Shown: positions 37,259-45,911 of the stretch, piece by piece
How positions within the stretch are numbered: position 1 is the first letter of the stretch
How the letters are laid out: each line of letters opens with the position of its first letter
NCBI GenBank assembly: GCA_002426195.1
Contig: DIOT01000047.1
Location: 1-64,000 of the forward strand
Origin: Bacteroidales bacterium UBA5507
GTDB taxonomy: Bacteria > Bacteroidota > Bacteroidia > Bacteroidales > Lentimicrobiaceae
Direction of reading: 5' to 3'
Length of the DNA stretch: 64,000 nucleotides
Translations under genes and position numbers: made by a program
Notes under the pieces: generated by a model
The model's database searches: none
Told to the model about the DNA's origin: nothing
The model's input: the letters and a program-made list of their open reading frames with translations, nothing else

Positions 37259-38392
37259 CTAAAAATTGAAGAGTGATTTTAAGTTTTGAAGGAAATACTT
37301 CCAAGAATACTTTTCTTTGATAACTTTTATATTGTTGATAAATTCTCCTTCTTTATTTTCATCGTAGAACCTGAGAATTGCGTCACTAACCTCATTGCTA
37401 TTTGGATTAACAACATAACCAACTTCACCATCAGGGACAAACTCACCTAATCCGCCAACATTTGTTATAATCATAGGTTTATTGAAATGGTAAGCAATTT
37501 GTGTGACACCACTTTGCGTTGCACTTTTATATGGTTGAACAACGATATCACAAGCTGAAAAATATCTATAAACCTCACTGTCAGGAATAAAATCATTAGA
37601 CATCACGATTGTATCTTCCAGATTCTTCTCCTTAATAAGATCTAAATATGGCTTTGAATCAGAATAGAATTCTCCTGCTACTAATAATTTAATTCTTCGA
37701 TCCTTAATTTTAATGTCTGACATGGCAGAGATTAGTATGTCTAGTCCCTTATAATCTCTGATAAATCCAAAAAAGAGAATGTAATTATATGAGCTGTCAA
37801 GATTCAATTCTTTAAGAGCAATCTCTTTAGATACTTCTTTACCAAAGTTATCATAGATCGGATGAGGACTAAAAATCCTCGGTTTCACGGTATCAAATAA
37901 TGCTACATCATCGAGCACTTTTCTTGACATAGTTACGAACCCATCAATACTTTTCGCAAAATAGGTTGCTAAAAGCCTATCACCGATTCTTTTTTCATGA
38001 GGAATAATATTATCTATAATAGTGATTACTTTAGAGTGTTTATTCCTTTTAGCTATCCTGGCAATGGTTCCGAAGCATGGAGCCATAAAGGGAATCCAGA
38101 ATTTTATAATTATTAAATCTGGTTTTAATTTTTTAAGCTCTTTACCAACAATTACCCAATTTATTGGATTAATAGAATTAATCTTAACCTTTATGGGAAC
38201 GTTACCATGGTATTTTTCAGTAGAATATTGTGTTTTCCCAGGAAATAGTATCGATGGATATTGAAGAGAGAAAGTGTAAATCTGGACATCCCAACCATCA
38301 GTCAATAATTCTTCTGCCAATCGTTCATTGAAGTTCGATAATCCACCTCTCAACGGGTAAGCAGAACCTATAATCACCACTTTCCTGCTCAT
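37259..38392 (-). CDS. Glycosyltransferase family 4-like
   Basis: The 377-residue protein has the GT-B plan of family 4: N-terminal AYPLRGGLSNFNERLAEEL (Gly-rich acceptor loop), a middle linker, and a C-terminal nucleotide-sugar domain with FFGFIRDYKGLDILISAM near residue 200 and VVQPYKSATQSGVTQIAYHF near 290, then TNVGGLGEFVPDGEVGYVV. It would add a sugar to a lipid-linked or surface glycan; donor and acceptor cannot be read. It overlaps the family 2 glycosyltransferase gene by one base, so the two act in the same pathway. Confidence 0.88.
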   Translation of the reverse strand: MSRKVVIIGSAYPLRGGLSNFNERLAEELLTDGWDVQIYTFSLQYPSILFPGKTQYSTEKYHGNVPIKVKINSINPINWVIVGKELKKLKPDLIIIKFWIPFMAPCFGTIARIAKRNKHSKVITIIDNIIPHEKRIGDRLLATYFAKSIDGFVTMSRKVLDDVALFDTVKPRIFSPHPIYDNFGKEVSKEIALKELNLDSSYNYILFFGFIRDYKGLDILISAMSDIKIKDRRIKLLVAGEFYSDSKPYLDLIKEKNLEDTIVMSNDFIPDSEVYRYFSACDIVVQPYKSATQSGVTQIAYHFNKPMIITNVGGLGEFVPDGEVGYVVNPNSNEVSDAILRFYDENKEGEFINNIKVIKEKYSWKYFLQNLKSLFNF

Positions 38393-39348
38393 CAGGCTTC
38401 TTCCTCCACAAGATAATGATTACGGTCACTTGAATTTCTTGTTATCAGCTCACCAAGGAAACCGGCAACAAAGAGTTGTGTACCCAATATCATCGACAAC
38501 AATCCAAGATAAAACAAAGGGCGTTCAGTCATTCGGTACCCTGCCAGGAATAATTTGGCATAAGCCAGATATCCCGCTATAATAAATCCCGCCAGAAATA
38601 AAATACTCCCCAGGGTACCAAATAAATGCATTGGTTTTCTGCCAAAACGCGAGACAAACATTATGGAAATAAGATCGAGAAAGCCGTTGATAAAGCGTTC
38701 CCATCCAAATTTTGTCACGCCAAACTGCCTTTTTCTGTGTACAACTACCTTTTCTCCAATTTTCTTAAAACCTGCCCACTTAGCTATAACAGGTATATAG
38801 CGGTGCATCTCACCGTATACTTCAATGGCTTTTACCACATCGTGCCGGTAAGCTTTAAGCCCGCAGTTCATATCATGAAGTTTAACTCCCGATAATCTGC
38901 GGGTTACAGAATTATAAATTTTAGAAGGAAGATTTTTAGTCAGCTTGGAATCATACCGTTTCTTTTTCCATCCCGATACAAGATCATAACCTTCGTTAGT
39001 AATCATGTCATATAATTCGGGAATTTCATCAGGACTATCCTGCAAATCGGCATCCATTGTAATAACAACATTTCCGAGAGCTTTCTCAAATCCCTTGTTC
39101 AGAGCGGCCGACTTACCATAGTTTCTCCGGAATTTGACACCTCTTATATTCTTATTACCGGCACTTAGTTTCTTTATAACATTCCAGGAATCATCATTAC
39201 TTCCGTCATCTACCATTATGATTTCGTAGGTATAATTGTGCTGATTCATCACCTTCTCAATCCAGGCAGTCAGCTCAGGAAGTGATTCTTCTTCGTTATA
39301 TAAAGGTATAACTATTGAAATCTGTGGTTTCTCAATTAATAAGGTCAT
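38392..39348 (-). CDS. Family 2 glycosyltransferase with C-terminal membrane anchor
   Basis: The 318-residue protein has a GT-A catalytic domain (SIVIPLYNEEESLPEL near the start, IMVDDGSNDDSW, then the DxD-like VITMDADLQDSPDEI near residue 95, and HDMNCGLKAYRHDVV). Two hydrophobic segments follow at about 240-300. This is the architecture of undecaprenyl-phosphate sugar transferases such as ArnC/GtrB and the dolichol-phosphate-mannose synthase group. It probably loads a sugar on a lipid carrier for the neighbouring pathway. Confidence 0.9.
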   Translation of the reverse strand: MTLLIEKPQISIVIPLYNEEESLPELTAWIEKVMNQHNYTYEIIMVDDGSNDDSWNVIKKLSAGNKNIRGVKFRRNYGKSAALNKGFEKALGNVVITMDADLQDSPDEIPELYDMITNEGYDLVSGWKKKRYDSKLTKNLPSKIYNSVTRRLSGVKLHDMNCGLKAYRHDVVKAIEVYGEMHRYIPVIAKWAGFKKIGEKVVVHRKRQFGVTKFGWERFINGFLDLISIMFVSRFGRKPMHLFGTLGSILFLAGFIIAGYLAYAKLFLAGYRMTERPLFYLGLLSMILGTQLFVAGFLGELITRNSSDRNHYLVEEEA

Positions 39349-39379
39349 AATCCACTCTGTGTAAAACTGTATTTATCTG

Positions 39380-39946
39380 CTATTGTTGAAATGCGCCATT
39401 GAAGCTGTCATCATTTTTCTTAAGGATAGCTGAAGTAATAAGAGAAATGATAATTCCCCAAAACGTCATTCCAACGAATGCCATCAGGTTTAAGATAGGC
39501 ATTTTCATCATCTTGCCGGTTACTGCCAGCTGAGCGTCAATCATTTCATCCGAAAAACCTTTGTCAAGCAACATTTGTTCTGACATTTCCATTATTTCCT
39601 GAATACCGTTAGGATTAATGAGTGCATAATAAACCCAAAGGTAAACAGCCATTAAAATGCCAATCAAAAGACTTATGTAGAGTCCGGTCTGGAATGCTTT
39701 CCCGAATGAGATATATCCACCGTTAATCTTGTCGCGATAATGAATTGTAGCCATAACAATTCCCGCAATCAGAATAACATATTGCAGATAACTTAGCCAT
39801 GTAACCATGTGAAGATTAAGTGCAAATAAAAGAAGTGACATCAGGATTAAAGCAGCCGCTGTGTACAGACCATATTTAACCGCATTGTTGAAAAGAGAGG
39901 TTTTTGGAGTTTCTCCCATTACTGTTGTTTCATTAGTGTTGTCCAT
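39380..39946 (-). CDS. DUF4199 family membrane protein
   Basis: The protein of about 189 residues has four predicted membrane segments and the family's middle block YISFGKAFQTGLYISLLIG. Members are small Bacteroidota membrane proteins of unknown function. The ATG at 39946 (MDNTNETTVMGE) is preferred; the longer frame starting at 40027 would run into the promoter. It is divergent from the SRP RNA gene. Confidence 0.85.
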   Translation of the reverse strand: MDNTNETTVMGETPKTSLFNNAVKYGLYTAAALILMSLLLFALNLHMVTWLSYLQYVILIAGIVMATIHYRDKINGGYISFGKAFQTGLYISLLIGILMAVYLWVYYALINPNGIQEIMEMSEQMLLDKGFSDEMIDAQLAVTGKMMKMPILNLMAFVGMTFWGIIISLITSAILKKNDDSFNGAFQQ

Positions 39947-39967
39947 AACTTTTATGTTTTGTTTATG

Positions 39968-39975
39968 CAAATGTA
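39968..39975 (-). promoter_or_regulatory. Candidate promoter element (TACATTTG) for DUF4199 gene
   Basis: On the minus strand TACATTTG fits TAnnTTTG and lies 21 bases before the ATG at 39946. It supports that start over the longer frame. Confidence 0.5.
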
Positions 39976-40013
39976 TTGATTTATATGTTAAACAGAAAAA
40001 TTTAGGCGAAGCA

Positions 40014-40043
40014 TTTGGCGGGAGCAAAAAAAATGTATCTTTG
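40014..40043 (+). promoter_or_regulatory. Promoter of the SRP RNA gene
   Basis: TTTG at 40014-40017 and TATCTTTG at 40036-40043, separated by 18 bases, fit the Bacteroidota -33/-7 promoter. The SRP RNA begins about five bases further on. Confidence 0.7.
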
Positions 40044-40047
40044 CAGT

Positions 40048-40144
40048 GGGTAAGTCTTATACGACCAGCTCCTATCGAACTCCCCCAGGTCAGGAATGAA
40101 GCAAGGGTAGATGGTTGTAGCGGTGCGATATAAGTAGCTTACCC
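40048..40144 (+). ncRNA. ffs: Signal recognition particle RNA (4.5S type)
   Basis: This roughly 97-base RNA has the strongly conserved SRP domain IV: CCCCCAGGTCAGGAATGAAG, then CAAGGGTA and the closing AGCGGTGCGATA. The ends GGGTAAG and CTTACCC pair, and a run of T follows (40145-40151), as in a terminator. It would bind Ffh and direct membrane and secreted proteins to the Sec machinery. It has its own promoter. Confidence 0.93.
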
Positions 40145-40209
40145 TTTTTTTATTTAAACAATTTGCGTTATTTTGCGTAAACCTTTATAGTACACACTAA
40201 TTCGAAGCC

Positions 40210-40824
40210 ATGTTACTAAAGATTTATCCCGAAAATCCCAATCCCAGGCAAATAAGAATGGTGGTTGAGTGCCTGAATGATGGTGGAATAATAATTTACC
40301 CAACCGATACTGTTTATGGATTAGGTTGCGATATCTTCAAATCAAAAGCCGTTGAGCGTATTGCACTTCTTAAGGGAATTAAAGCAGATAAAGCAAATTT
40401 TTCCTTCATCTGCGACGACCTTAGTCAACTTTCAGATTTTGCCAAACCTATTCCCAACAATATCTTCAAATTGATGAAGAATAATCTACCAGGGCCTTAT
40501 ACTTTTATCCTGAATGCCAGTTCAAACGTTCCAAAGTTGATTCAGAGCAAAAAGAAAACTGTTGGTATTCGTATTCCCGATAATAATATACCTATCGAAA
40601 TTGTCAGGGAATTAGGTCATCCTATAATGTCGTCATCAATTCATGATGAAGACGAGATCCTGGAATATACTACCGACCCCGAGCTTATCTACGAGAAGTA
40701 TAATAAACTGGTTGATATTGTCATAGATGGTGGCTTTGGCGATAATGAAGCATCTACTGTTATTGACTGTACAACCGATACACCTCAGGTTATCAGGGAG
40801 GGAAAAGGTCAGATAACGCTATGA
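40210..40824 (+). CDS. Sua5/YciO/YrdC family protein, closest to YciO
   Basis: The 204-residue protein has the family core IIIYPTDTVYGLGCDIF near residue 29, MKNNLPGPYTFILNASSNVP near 89, KTVGIRIPDN near 116, and ASTVIDCTTDTPQVIREGKG near the end. These resemble YciO more than TsaC. The family includes threonylcarbamoyl-AMP synthases for tRNA t6A, but YciO's role is less certain; it may act on the same substrate weakly. The start lies 58 bases downstream of the SRP RNA terminator. It overlaps the next gene by four bases. Confidence 0.88.
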   Translation: MLLKIYPENPNPRQIRMVVECLNDGGIIIYPTDTVYGLGCDIFKSKAVERIALLKGIKADKANFSFICDDLSQLSDFAKPIPNNIFKLMKNNLPGPYTFILNASSNVPKLIQSKKKTVGIRIPDNNIPIEIVRELGHPIMSSSIHDEDEILEYTTDPELIYEKYNKLVDIVIDGGFGDNEASTVIDCTTDTPQVIREGKGQITL

Positions 40825-41150
40825 TGAAAAGCAATAATATTTTTAATCTCCCTGCTGTATTGCCTCCAAATGAGATATTTGAAGTTATTTCCTCGGGCGA
40901 TGCAACCATTGAACGTATAATTTCAACCGGACAGACAACACCTGAAGGTGAATGGTATGACCAGGAAAAAGATGAATGGGTAATTTTACTTCAGGGTGAA
41001 GCTAAAATTCTTTTTGAATCAAACTCACTTGAAATTAAGCTACAAAATGGTGATTATCTGCTTATTAAAGCTCATGAACGTCACAGGGTAACGTTTACTA
41101 CCAACAGCCCTCCATGTATTTGGCTTGCTGTCCATGGCAACTTTAATTAG
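40821..41150 (+). CDS. Cupin domain protein
   Basis: The 109-residue protein is a single cupin domain: EWVILLQGEAKILFESNS is the first motif and YLLIKAHERHRVTFTTNSP the second, with a His pair likely to bind a metal. Its start overlaps the YciO-like stop (ATGATG), so they are translationally coupled. Ligand and reaction cannot be read from sequence. Confidence 0.85.
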   Translation: MMKSNNIFNLPAVLPPNEIFEVISSGDATIERIISTGQTTPEGEWYDQEKDEWVILLQGEAKILFESNSLEIKLQNGDYLLIKAHERHRVTFTTNSPPCIWLAVHGNFN

Positions 41151-41251
41151 TCATCTCTGTTGTTCTGTTTAGTCGGCGAAAAATTTCTTAAATCTTAAGT
41201 GGTTAAGAATATGGGACTTATAAAAAATGACAAAAATTTATCTTCAAAATG

Positions 41252-41282
41252 TTTGCATGTAAAGTAAAAAGCAGTACTTTTG
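41252..41282 (+). promoter_or_regulatory. Promoter of tRNA-Lys
   Basis: TTTG at 41252-41255 and TACTTTTG at 41275-41282 with a 19-base gap match the Bacteroidota -33/-7 promoter. The tRNA begins 13 bases downstream. Confidence 0.75.
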
Positions 41283-41295
41283 CAGTCCCAATAAC

Positions 41296-41368
41296 GATTC
41301 CGTAGCTCAGCAGGTAGAGCACATCCCTTTTAAGGATGGGGTCCTGGGTTCGAATCCCAGCGGGATCA
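41296..41368 (+). tRNA. tRNA-Lys (anticodon UUU)
   Basis: The 73-base sequence folds as a clover leaf: acceptor stem GATTCCG with CGGGATC, D-arm around AGCTCAGCAGGTAGAGC, anticodon stem CATCC-GGATG with loop CTTTTAA (anticodon TTT), and T-arm with GGTTCGAATCC. CCA is not encoded. A hairpin terminator follows directly. Confidence 0.95.
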
Positions 41369-41370
41369 CA

Positions 41371-41397
41371 AGCCTCCGATTATCGGGGGCTTTTTTG
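41371..41397 (+). terminator. Terminator of tRNA-Lys
   Basis: AGCCTCCGAT and ATCGGGGGCT form a stem (one G-T pair) followed by TTTTTTG, a typical intrinsic terminator. Confidence 0.85.
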
Positions 41398-41504
41398 TTT
41401 TTTTATGCTCCACTCTCATAATTAAAACATACCTTTGTATCGACTGTGTTATCGGCATTAACCGACAGTAAGACAATATTTTCCTAACAGCCAAAACTTG
41501 ACCA

Positions 41505-42656
41505 ATGAGAACATTTTTCAAGGCATTGACAATTAGCTTTCTTATCGGAGCATTAAGTATCGGGGGTGCAAAATCCCAAATTTCATCGTATAAAGTCAAC
41601 TCCGGAGATATAAATGTTGACGGTGATGGCTTCTATTATGCCCTTCCTCTAAACTCCGTGAAAGTTGACGTTACCGTTTCCAAATCTGAGTCTTTTAAAG
41701 GAAAATTCAGCGATTATGCATTAAGGCTCCTTGGAATCTCTAACATTATCAAGGAAGATAAAACAACCTACGGCATAAAAAATATTGTCCTGAGTACCGA
41801 AACTTCCATCGATACTCTGAACCTGTATTTTGCACAATTACCCGCAAAATGGAATGATGACTACTCACTCGAATTGGTTCTCTCAGATAAAGGCTTGCTT
41901 AGTGAATTGAGAGCTCAGAGAAAAAATGCTGAAGCTAAAGAAGCTAAACAGGGCACTGAAGGTGGTTTCCGTGATCTCATGAAACCTGTTATTATTGAGA
42001 AAGTCGATACTATTATCAGAAGAGTCAGCATTGATACAACTACTATCGAAGAGAAAATTCTTAAACGCAGTATTTCAGAAAAGAGCATTGAGCAGCAGGC
42101 TCGTGAAATTGCCGACCTTATTTACAGAATAGAAGACAATAAGTTCAGTCTCATTACAGGTTATCAGGAAGTTAATTATTCCAAAGAAAGTCTTCAGTTC
42201 ATGCTTGAAAAGTTAAACCTGATGGAAGAGGAATATCTTGCATATTTTAAAGGAACAAGCAAGGTATCTGAACAACTGTATACATTCTACTATACACCTC
42301 AACCTCAGGAAACGGAAGTTTTCAGAACACTATTCCGTTATTCCGAAACTGATGGAATTTCATCCAGAGATAGTCGCTCAGGTGTTCCTGTCAGTATTTC
42401 CGGTTCTCCAACTCATCATCTGTCGCAAATAAAAGCCCTCGAAACCAAACGCATGTCTTCGAAGAAAAAGGCAAAGGGCTTAATCTATAGAATTCCCGAA
42501 GAGGTGAATTATTCAATAACCATGGGAAATAACGTTTTGTCTTCAAAGAAACTTTTCATAAGTCAGCTTGGCATAATTACTTTTCTTCCTTCTGCAAATC
42601 TCAACCATGCTGATTTTCACGAAAATGGATCTTTGAAAACACTGATAATGCGATAA
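41505..42656 (+). CDS. DUF4831 family protein
   Basis: The 383-residue protein has a signal peptide (residues 1-25, ending GGAKSQ) and the family's start YYALPLNSVKVDVTVSKSES, then FSDYALRLLGISNII. Conserved REIADLIYRIEDNKFSLITG lies near residue 200, and YRIPEEVNYSI near 327. DUF4831 proteins are periplasmic or outer-membrane-facing proteins of Bacteroidota without assigned function. A Yip1-like membrane protein gene starts seven bases after its stop, probably in the same operon. Confidence 0.85.
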   Translation: MRTFFKALTISFLIGALSIGGAKSQISSYKVNSGDINVDGDGFYYALPLNSVKVDVTVSKSESFKGKFSDYALRLLGISNIIKEDKTTYGIKNIVLSTETSIDTLNLYFAQLPAKWNDDYSLELVLSDKGLLSELRAQRKNAEAKEAKQGTEGGFRDLMKPVIIEKVDTIIRRVSIDTTTIEEKILKRSISEKSIEQQAREIADLIYRIEDNKFSLITGYQEVNYSKESLQFMLEKLNLMEEEYLAYFKGTSKVSEQLYTFYYTPQPQETEVFRTLFRYSETDGISSRDSRSGVPVSISGSPTHHLSQIKALETKRMSSKKKAKGLIYRIPEEVNYSITMGNNVLSSKKLFISQLGIITFLPSANLNHADFHENGSLKTLIMR

Positions 42657-42662
42657 TTTACA

Positions 42663-43265
42663 ATGAGTAGTTTTATTCTTGAAAGGGTTAAGAGTATTAT
42701 TTTCTATCCTGCATACGAATGGAGAATAATCTCAGCCGAAATACGTAGTTTAAAGGAGGATTTTTTTGGCTTCTGCCTGACATTAATTCTTTTTGGCGCA
42801 GCTGCCCAGGTACTGGGGAGTTTCTTTTATGTTAAGAACGTTCTCGATATTGATGCTTACAGGTTTTCATTTCCTTTAACTAAAGCTGTAAGCTTTATTA
42901 TCGTTCAAATGCTTACTGTTATAATCCTAACCTTCTTCATAAACGGGACAGCACGTAAATTTGCATCAGACCGCGACTTTGTCAGGAGTGGTAAATTAGC
43001 CATATATGGATTAACCCCTTACTTTTTATGCTACATCATTGCCAATCTCGACCATAGACTTATCCTTGCAATGATACCTGCTTTTTACAGCCTTTATATA
43101 TTTGCCAAAGGACTGCCGGTTTTACTTAACACTGCCCATGCTAAAGTACCCTCGTTTGTTTTTCTGATTGCAATGATGGTACTGGGATGCAACTATATAC
43201 TGGAATCAGGATTTAATCTTCTAATCTCCTTAATATTCCCCGACATCTTGCCTAAACCATTTTAA
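42663..43265 (+). CDS. Yip1-domain membrane protein
   Basis: The 200-residue protein has five hydrophobic segments with the Yip1-like order: a start ERVKSIIFYPAYEWRIISAE and then membrane helices containing KLAIYGLTPYFLCYI. The bacterial members have unknown function. It is downstream of the DUF4831 gene by six bases, and its 3' end overlaps the convergent kdsA by 14 bases. Confidence 0.8.
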   Translation: MSSFILERVKSIIFYPAYEWRIISAEIRSLKEDFFGFCLTLILFGAAAQVLGSFFYVKNVLDIDAYRFSFPLTKAVSFIIVQMLTVIILTFFINGTARKFASDRDFVRSGKLAIYGLTPYFLCYIIANLDHRLILAMIPAFYSLYIFAKGLPVLLNTAHAKVPSFVFLIAMMVLGCNYILESGFNLLISLIFPDILPKPF

Positions 43266-44082
43266 GGCAGGCTTCTCTTAATAATACCAGGTCATTCAGC
43301 AACTTAGGCAGGTTCTTAAGGGGTAACATATTTTCGGCATCAGATTTAGCTATGGCAGGATTGGGATGTGTTTCAAGGAAAATGCCATCTGCACCTGCAG
43401 CAATACCGGCCTTTGCAATCGTCGATATCATTTCGGGCATACCACCGCTAACTCCGGTTGACTGATTAGGCTTCTGAAGTGAATGAGTAACATCAAGAAC
43501 CACCGGTACATTAAAACTTCTCATAATGGGAATTGACCTGTAGTCAACAATAAGATCCTGATAGCCAAACATCGTACCTCTATCGGTTAAAATTATCTTG
43601 TTGTTGCCGGTTTCCTGAATCTTCTCAACGGCAAACCTCATAGATTCAGGCGACAGGAACTGACCTTTCTTAATGTTGATCCATCTTCCTGTCTTCCCGG
43701 CTGCTTCAAGTAAATCAGTCTGTCTGCATAAAAACGCCGGAATCTGCAACACATCAACATACTCAGCTGCCATAAAAGCTTCGGATGCTGAGTGAATATC
43801 TGTTACTACAGGAATATTCAATGCACTTCTTACATCCGCAATAACCTTCAAAGCTTTTTCATCACCAATACCTGTAAAAGACGATGCCTTTGAGCGATTG
43901 GCTTTCCTGTAGGATGCTTTAAAAATAAAGGGAATGTCAAGTTTGGAGGTCAGCTTCAGAATTTCCTGAGCTATCTCCATAGGCATTCCAGTATTTTCAA
44001 CAACACAAGGGCCAGCCATAAGGAAAAAGTTATGCGAAGGCTTAAGATTCTTTATATCCGGAGTTTTTATTAATTCTGTCAT
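43252..44082 (-). CDS. kdsA: 3-deoxy-8-phosphooctulonate synthase (KDO-8-P synthase)
   Basis: The 276-residue enzyme condenses phosphoenolpyruvate and arabinose 5-phosphate for KDO of lipopolysaccharide. It has FFLMAGPCVVENTG near residue 20, FKASYRKANRSKASSFTG near 54, VTDIHSASEAF near 96, PAFLCRQTDLLEAAGKTG near 118, and VVLDVTHSLQKPN near 196, all typical. The gene lies 10 bases after rarA and overlaps the convergent Yip1 gene at its 3' end. Confidence 0.95.
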   Translation of the reverse strand: MTELIKTPDIKNLKPSHNFFLMAGPCVVENTGMPMEIAQEILKLTSKLDIPFIFKASYRKANRSKASSFTGIGDEKALKVIADVRSALNIPVVTDIHSASEAFMAAEYVDVLQIPAFLCRQTDLLEAAGKTGRWINIKKGQFLSPESMRFAVEKIQETGNNKIILTDRGTMFGYQDLIVDYRSIPIMRSFNVPVVLDVTHSLQKPNQSTGVSGGMPEMISTIAKAGIAAGADGIFLETHPNPAIAKSDAENMLPLKNLPKLLNDLVLLREACLKMV

Positions 44083-44092
44083 TATAAGGATT

Positions 44093-45364
44093 TTAGTAAT
44101 TATATTTCGACTGCCATAAATTCTTTAAACGTTGCCGTATTTCATTCTCCCGCTGATTATTGCCGGGATCATAGAGTTTTTTACCTTTCAGCTTATCGGG
44201 CATAAACTCCATATTTGTAAAATTCCCTTCATAGCTGTGAGCATATTTATAGTCCATTCCATATCCAATATTCTTCATCAGACTGGTTGGAGCGTTCCTG
44301 AGAGCAAGAGGCACCGGAAGATCACCGGTACGTCTGACTAACTCGGAAGCTTCTTCTATTGCCATGTACGAAGCATTGCTCTTAGCCGAGCATGCAAGAT
44401 AAACAGCACATTGCGAAAGAATGATCCTGCACTCGGGATAACCTGTTTTATGAACGGCATCAAAACAGGTACTTGCAAGCAAAAGGGCATTGGGATTTGC
44501 GTTACCGATATCTTCAGAAGCAAGAATCAACATCCTTCGGGCAATAAACAAAGGATCCTCACCCGCTTCAATCATGCGTGCAAGATAATAAACTGCCGCA
44601 TTGGGATCACTTCCACGCATTGATTTGATAAAGGCTGAAATCACATCATAATGCATTTCCCCCTTTTTATCATATACCGATAGATTCTGCTGAATAATTT
44701 TAACAGCTGATTTATTATCAATAACAACGGGACCTGTCTTATCCTTATTAGTAGTGACGATGACCTCCAAAGCGTTAATAAGCTTTCTGGCATCGCCTCC
44801 CGATATCCTCATCAAAGCATCAGTTTCTGCGACTTCTACCTTAATATGATACTCCTCATTGATCTTTTCAATTGCCTTGCTAATAATGATATTCAAATCC
44901 TCTTCAACAAGAGATTTAAGGATATACACCTGACATCTGGACAGGAGGGGAGATATTACCTCAAATGAAGGATTTTCGGTCGTGGCACCAATCAGAGTCA
45001 CAATTCCTTTCTCAACAGCTCCCAGCAGTGAATCCTGTTGTGATTTGCTAAAACGATGTATCTCGTCAATAAATAATATAGTTCCGGAACCACTGTCTTT
45101 TGCTTTCTCAATAACTTCCCTGATATCCTTGACACCTGAATTTATAGCACTAAGAGTATAAAATGGACGAAGCAGCTCTTTCGAAATTAAAAAGGCTAAC
45201 GTTGTTTTGCCAACTCCCGGAGGACCCCAAAAAATCATTGAAGGAATAATGCCACTATCAATTGACCGGCGCAAAACTGCATCCTCACCAATTAAATGTG
45301 ATTGACCAACATAATCAGAAAAACTCTCAGGGCGCATCAATTCAGCCAAAGGCTTGAAACTCAT
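44093..45364 (-). CDS. rarA: Replication-associated recombination protein A (AAA ATPase)
   Basis: The 423-residue protein acts at stalled replication forks. It has ADYVGQSH-like start (DYVGQSHLIGEDAVLR), Walker A FWGPPGVGKTTLAFLI near residue 47, Walker B TILFIDEIHRFSKSQQDSLL near 95, and the sensor ATTENPSFEVISPLLSRCQ. The C-terminal clamp-loader-like part includes KSMRGSDPNAAVYYLARMIE. The length matches the MgsA/RarA family. It is upstream of kdsA and probably read with it, with a TATCTTTG promoter element on the minus strand near 45387-45394. Confidence 0.94.
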   Translation of the reverse strand: MSFKPLAELMRPESFSDYVGQSHLIGEDAVLRRSIDSGIIPSMIFWGPPGVGKTTLAFLISKELLRPFYTLSAINSGVKDIREVIEKAKDSGSGTILFIDEIHRFSKSQQDSLLGAVEKGIVTLIGATTENPSFEVISPLLSRCQVYILKSLVEEDLNIIISKAIEKINEEYHIKVEVAETDALMRISGGDARKLINALEVIVTTNKDKTGPVVIDNKSAVKIIQQNLSVYDKKGEMHYDVISAFIKSMRGSDPNAAVYYLARMIEAGEDPLFIARRMLILASEDIGNANPNALLLASTCFDAVHKTGYPECRIILSQCAVYLACSAKSNASYMAIEEASELVRRTGDLPVPLALRNAPTSLMKNIGYGMDYKYAHSYEGNFTNMEFMPDKLKGKKLYDPGNNQRENEIRQRLKNLWQSKYNY

Positions 45365-45386
45365 TTTCTATATATTTACAGGTAGA

Positions 45387-45394
45387 CAAAGATA
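45387..45394 (-). promoter_or_regulatory. Candidate promoter element (TATCTTTG) for rarA-kdsA
   Basis: On the minus strand TATCTTTG matches TAnnTTTG and lies 22 bases before the rarA start. No clear TTTG was found at the -33 distance. Confidence 0.45.
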
Positions 45395-45556
45395 AGAGTA
45401 TTTTAAACCGGGAGAATTCTTCATTTTTAGTCTCAGATTAAAAAACACGACGATTTTTTAAGCCGATTTTAATACCAAAACAGACAGATTTTTTAATATC
45501 AATACCTATATACCTGATTACCAACCCAATAAAAGATTAAAAAAAAATTAAAAAAA

Positions 45557-45589
45557 CTTGCTTTTACCTTAAATCTTTATTTATCTTTG
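45557..45589 (+). promoter_or_regulatory. Promoter of the small lipoprotein gene
   Basis: CTTG (45557-45560) and TATCTTTG (45582-45589) with 21 bases between fit the Bacteroidota promoter, about 30 bases before the ATG at 45620. The rest of the AT-rich gap to rarA holds poly-A/T runs and nothing else I can name. Confidence 0.55.
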
Positions 45590-45619
45590 CCTTGTTTTTA
45601 AAACTAAACACATTAAAAC

Positions 45620-45835
45620 ATGAAAACATTAGCTCAGATTTTAGTTGTCGCAGGTTTAGCTTCATTCGTAGCTTGCGGTCCAAGTGCAGAACAAAAAGCA
45701 GAACAAGCTCGTTTAGATTCTATCAGAATTGCTGATTCAATCGCTTTAGTACAGCAAGCTGAACAAGCTCGTATGGATTCTATCAACGCTGCTATGGCTG
45801 CTGACACTACCGAAATGGAACAGCCCGCTCAATAA
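45620..45835 (+). CDS. Small lipoprotein with DSI repeats
   Basis: This 71-residue protein has a lipoprotein signal with lipobox SFVAC (Cys19), then a short helix in which ADSI/DSI recurs (ARLDSIRIADSIALVQQAEQ then ARMDSINAA), ending in an acidic tail. Its codons are strongly biased (GCT, CGT, TCT), unlike its neighbours, as in highly expressed genes. It is followed by a strong terminator. The related protein at 45912 shares the DSIRIADSI block. No family is recognised; an abundant small outer-membrane lipoprotein, with a Lpp-like structural role as one possibility, is an inference only. Confidence 0.75.
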   Translation: MKTLAQILVVAGLASFVACGPSAEQKAEQARLDSIRIADSIALVQQAEQARMDSINAAMAADTTEMEQPAQ

Positions 45836-45860
45836 GACTAAAAAGACTGTTTTACTATAA

Positions 45861-45890
45861 AAAAGAGGTGTTTTTTCACCTCTTTTTTTT
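45861..45890 (+). terminator. Intrinsic terminator after the small lipoprotein gene
   Basis: AAAAGAGGTG, a T6 loop and CACCTCTTTT form a hairpin followed by further T residues. It separates the two lipoprotein genes, so the second is read at a lower level or from its own promoter. Confidence 0.85.
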
Positions 45891-45911
45891 TATTTTTAAA
45901 CCTTTAACGTT

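Noticed and set aside
39861..40133. Open plus-strand frame across the SRP RNA
   Set aside because: It overlaps the DUF4199 gene start, the promoter and most of the SRP RNA; the RNA signature is decisive and the frame has no family pattern.
41366..41599. Open minus-strand frame over the tRNA terminator and the DUF4831 start
   Set aside because: It is antisense to a clear signal peptide and to a terminator, with no recognisable protein features.
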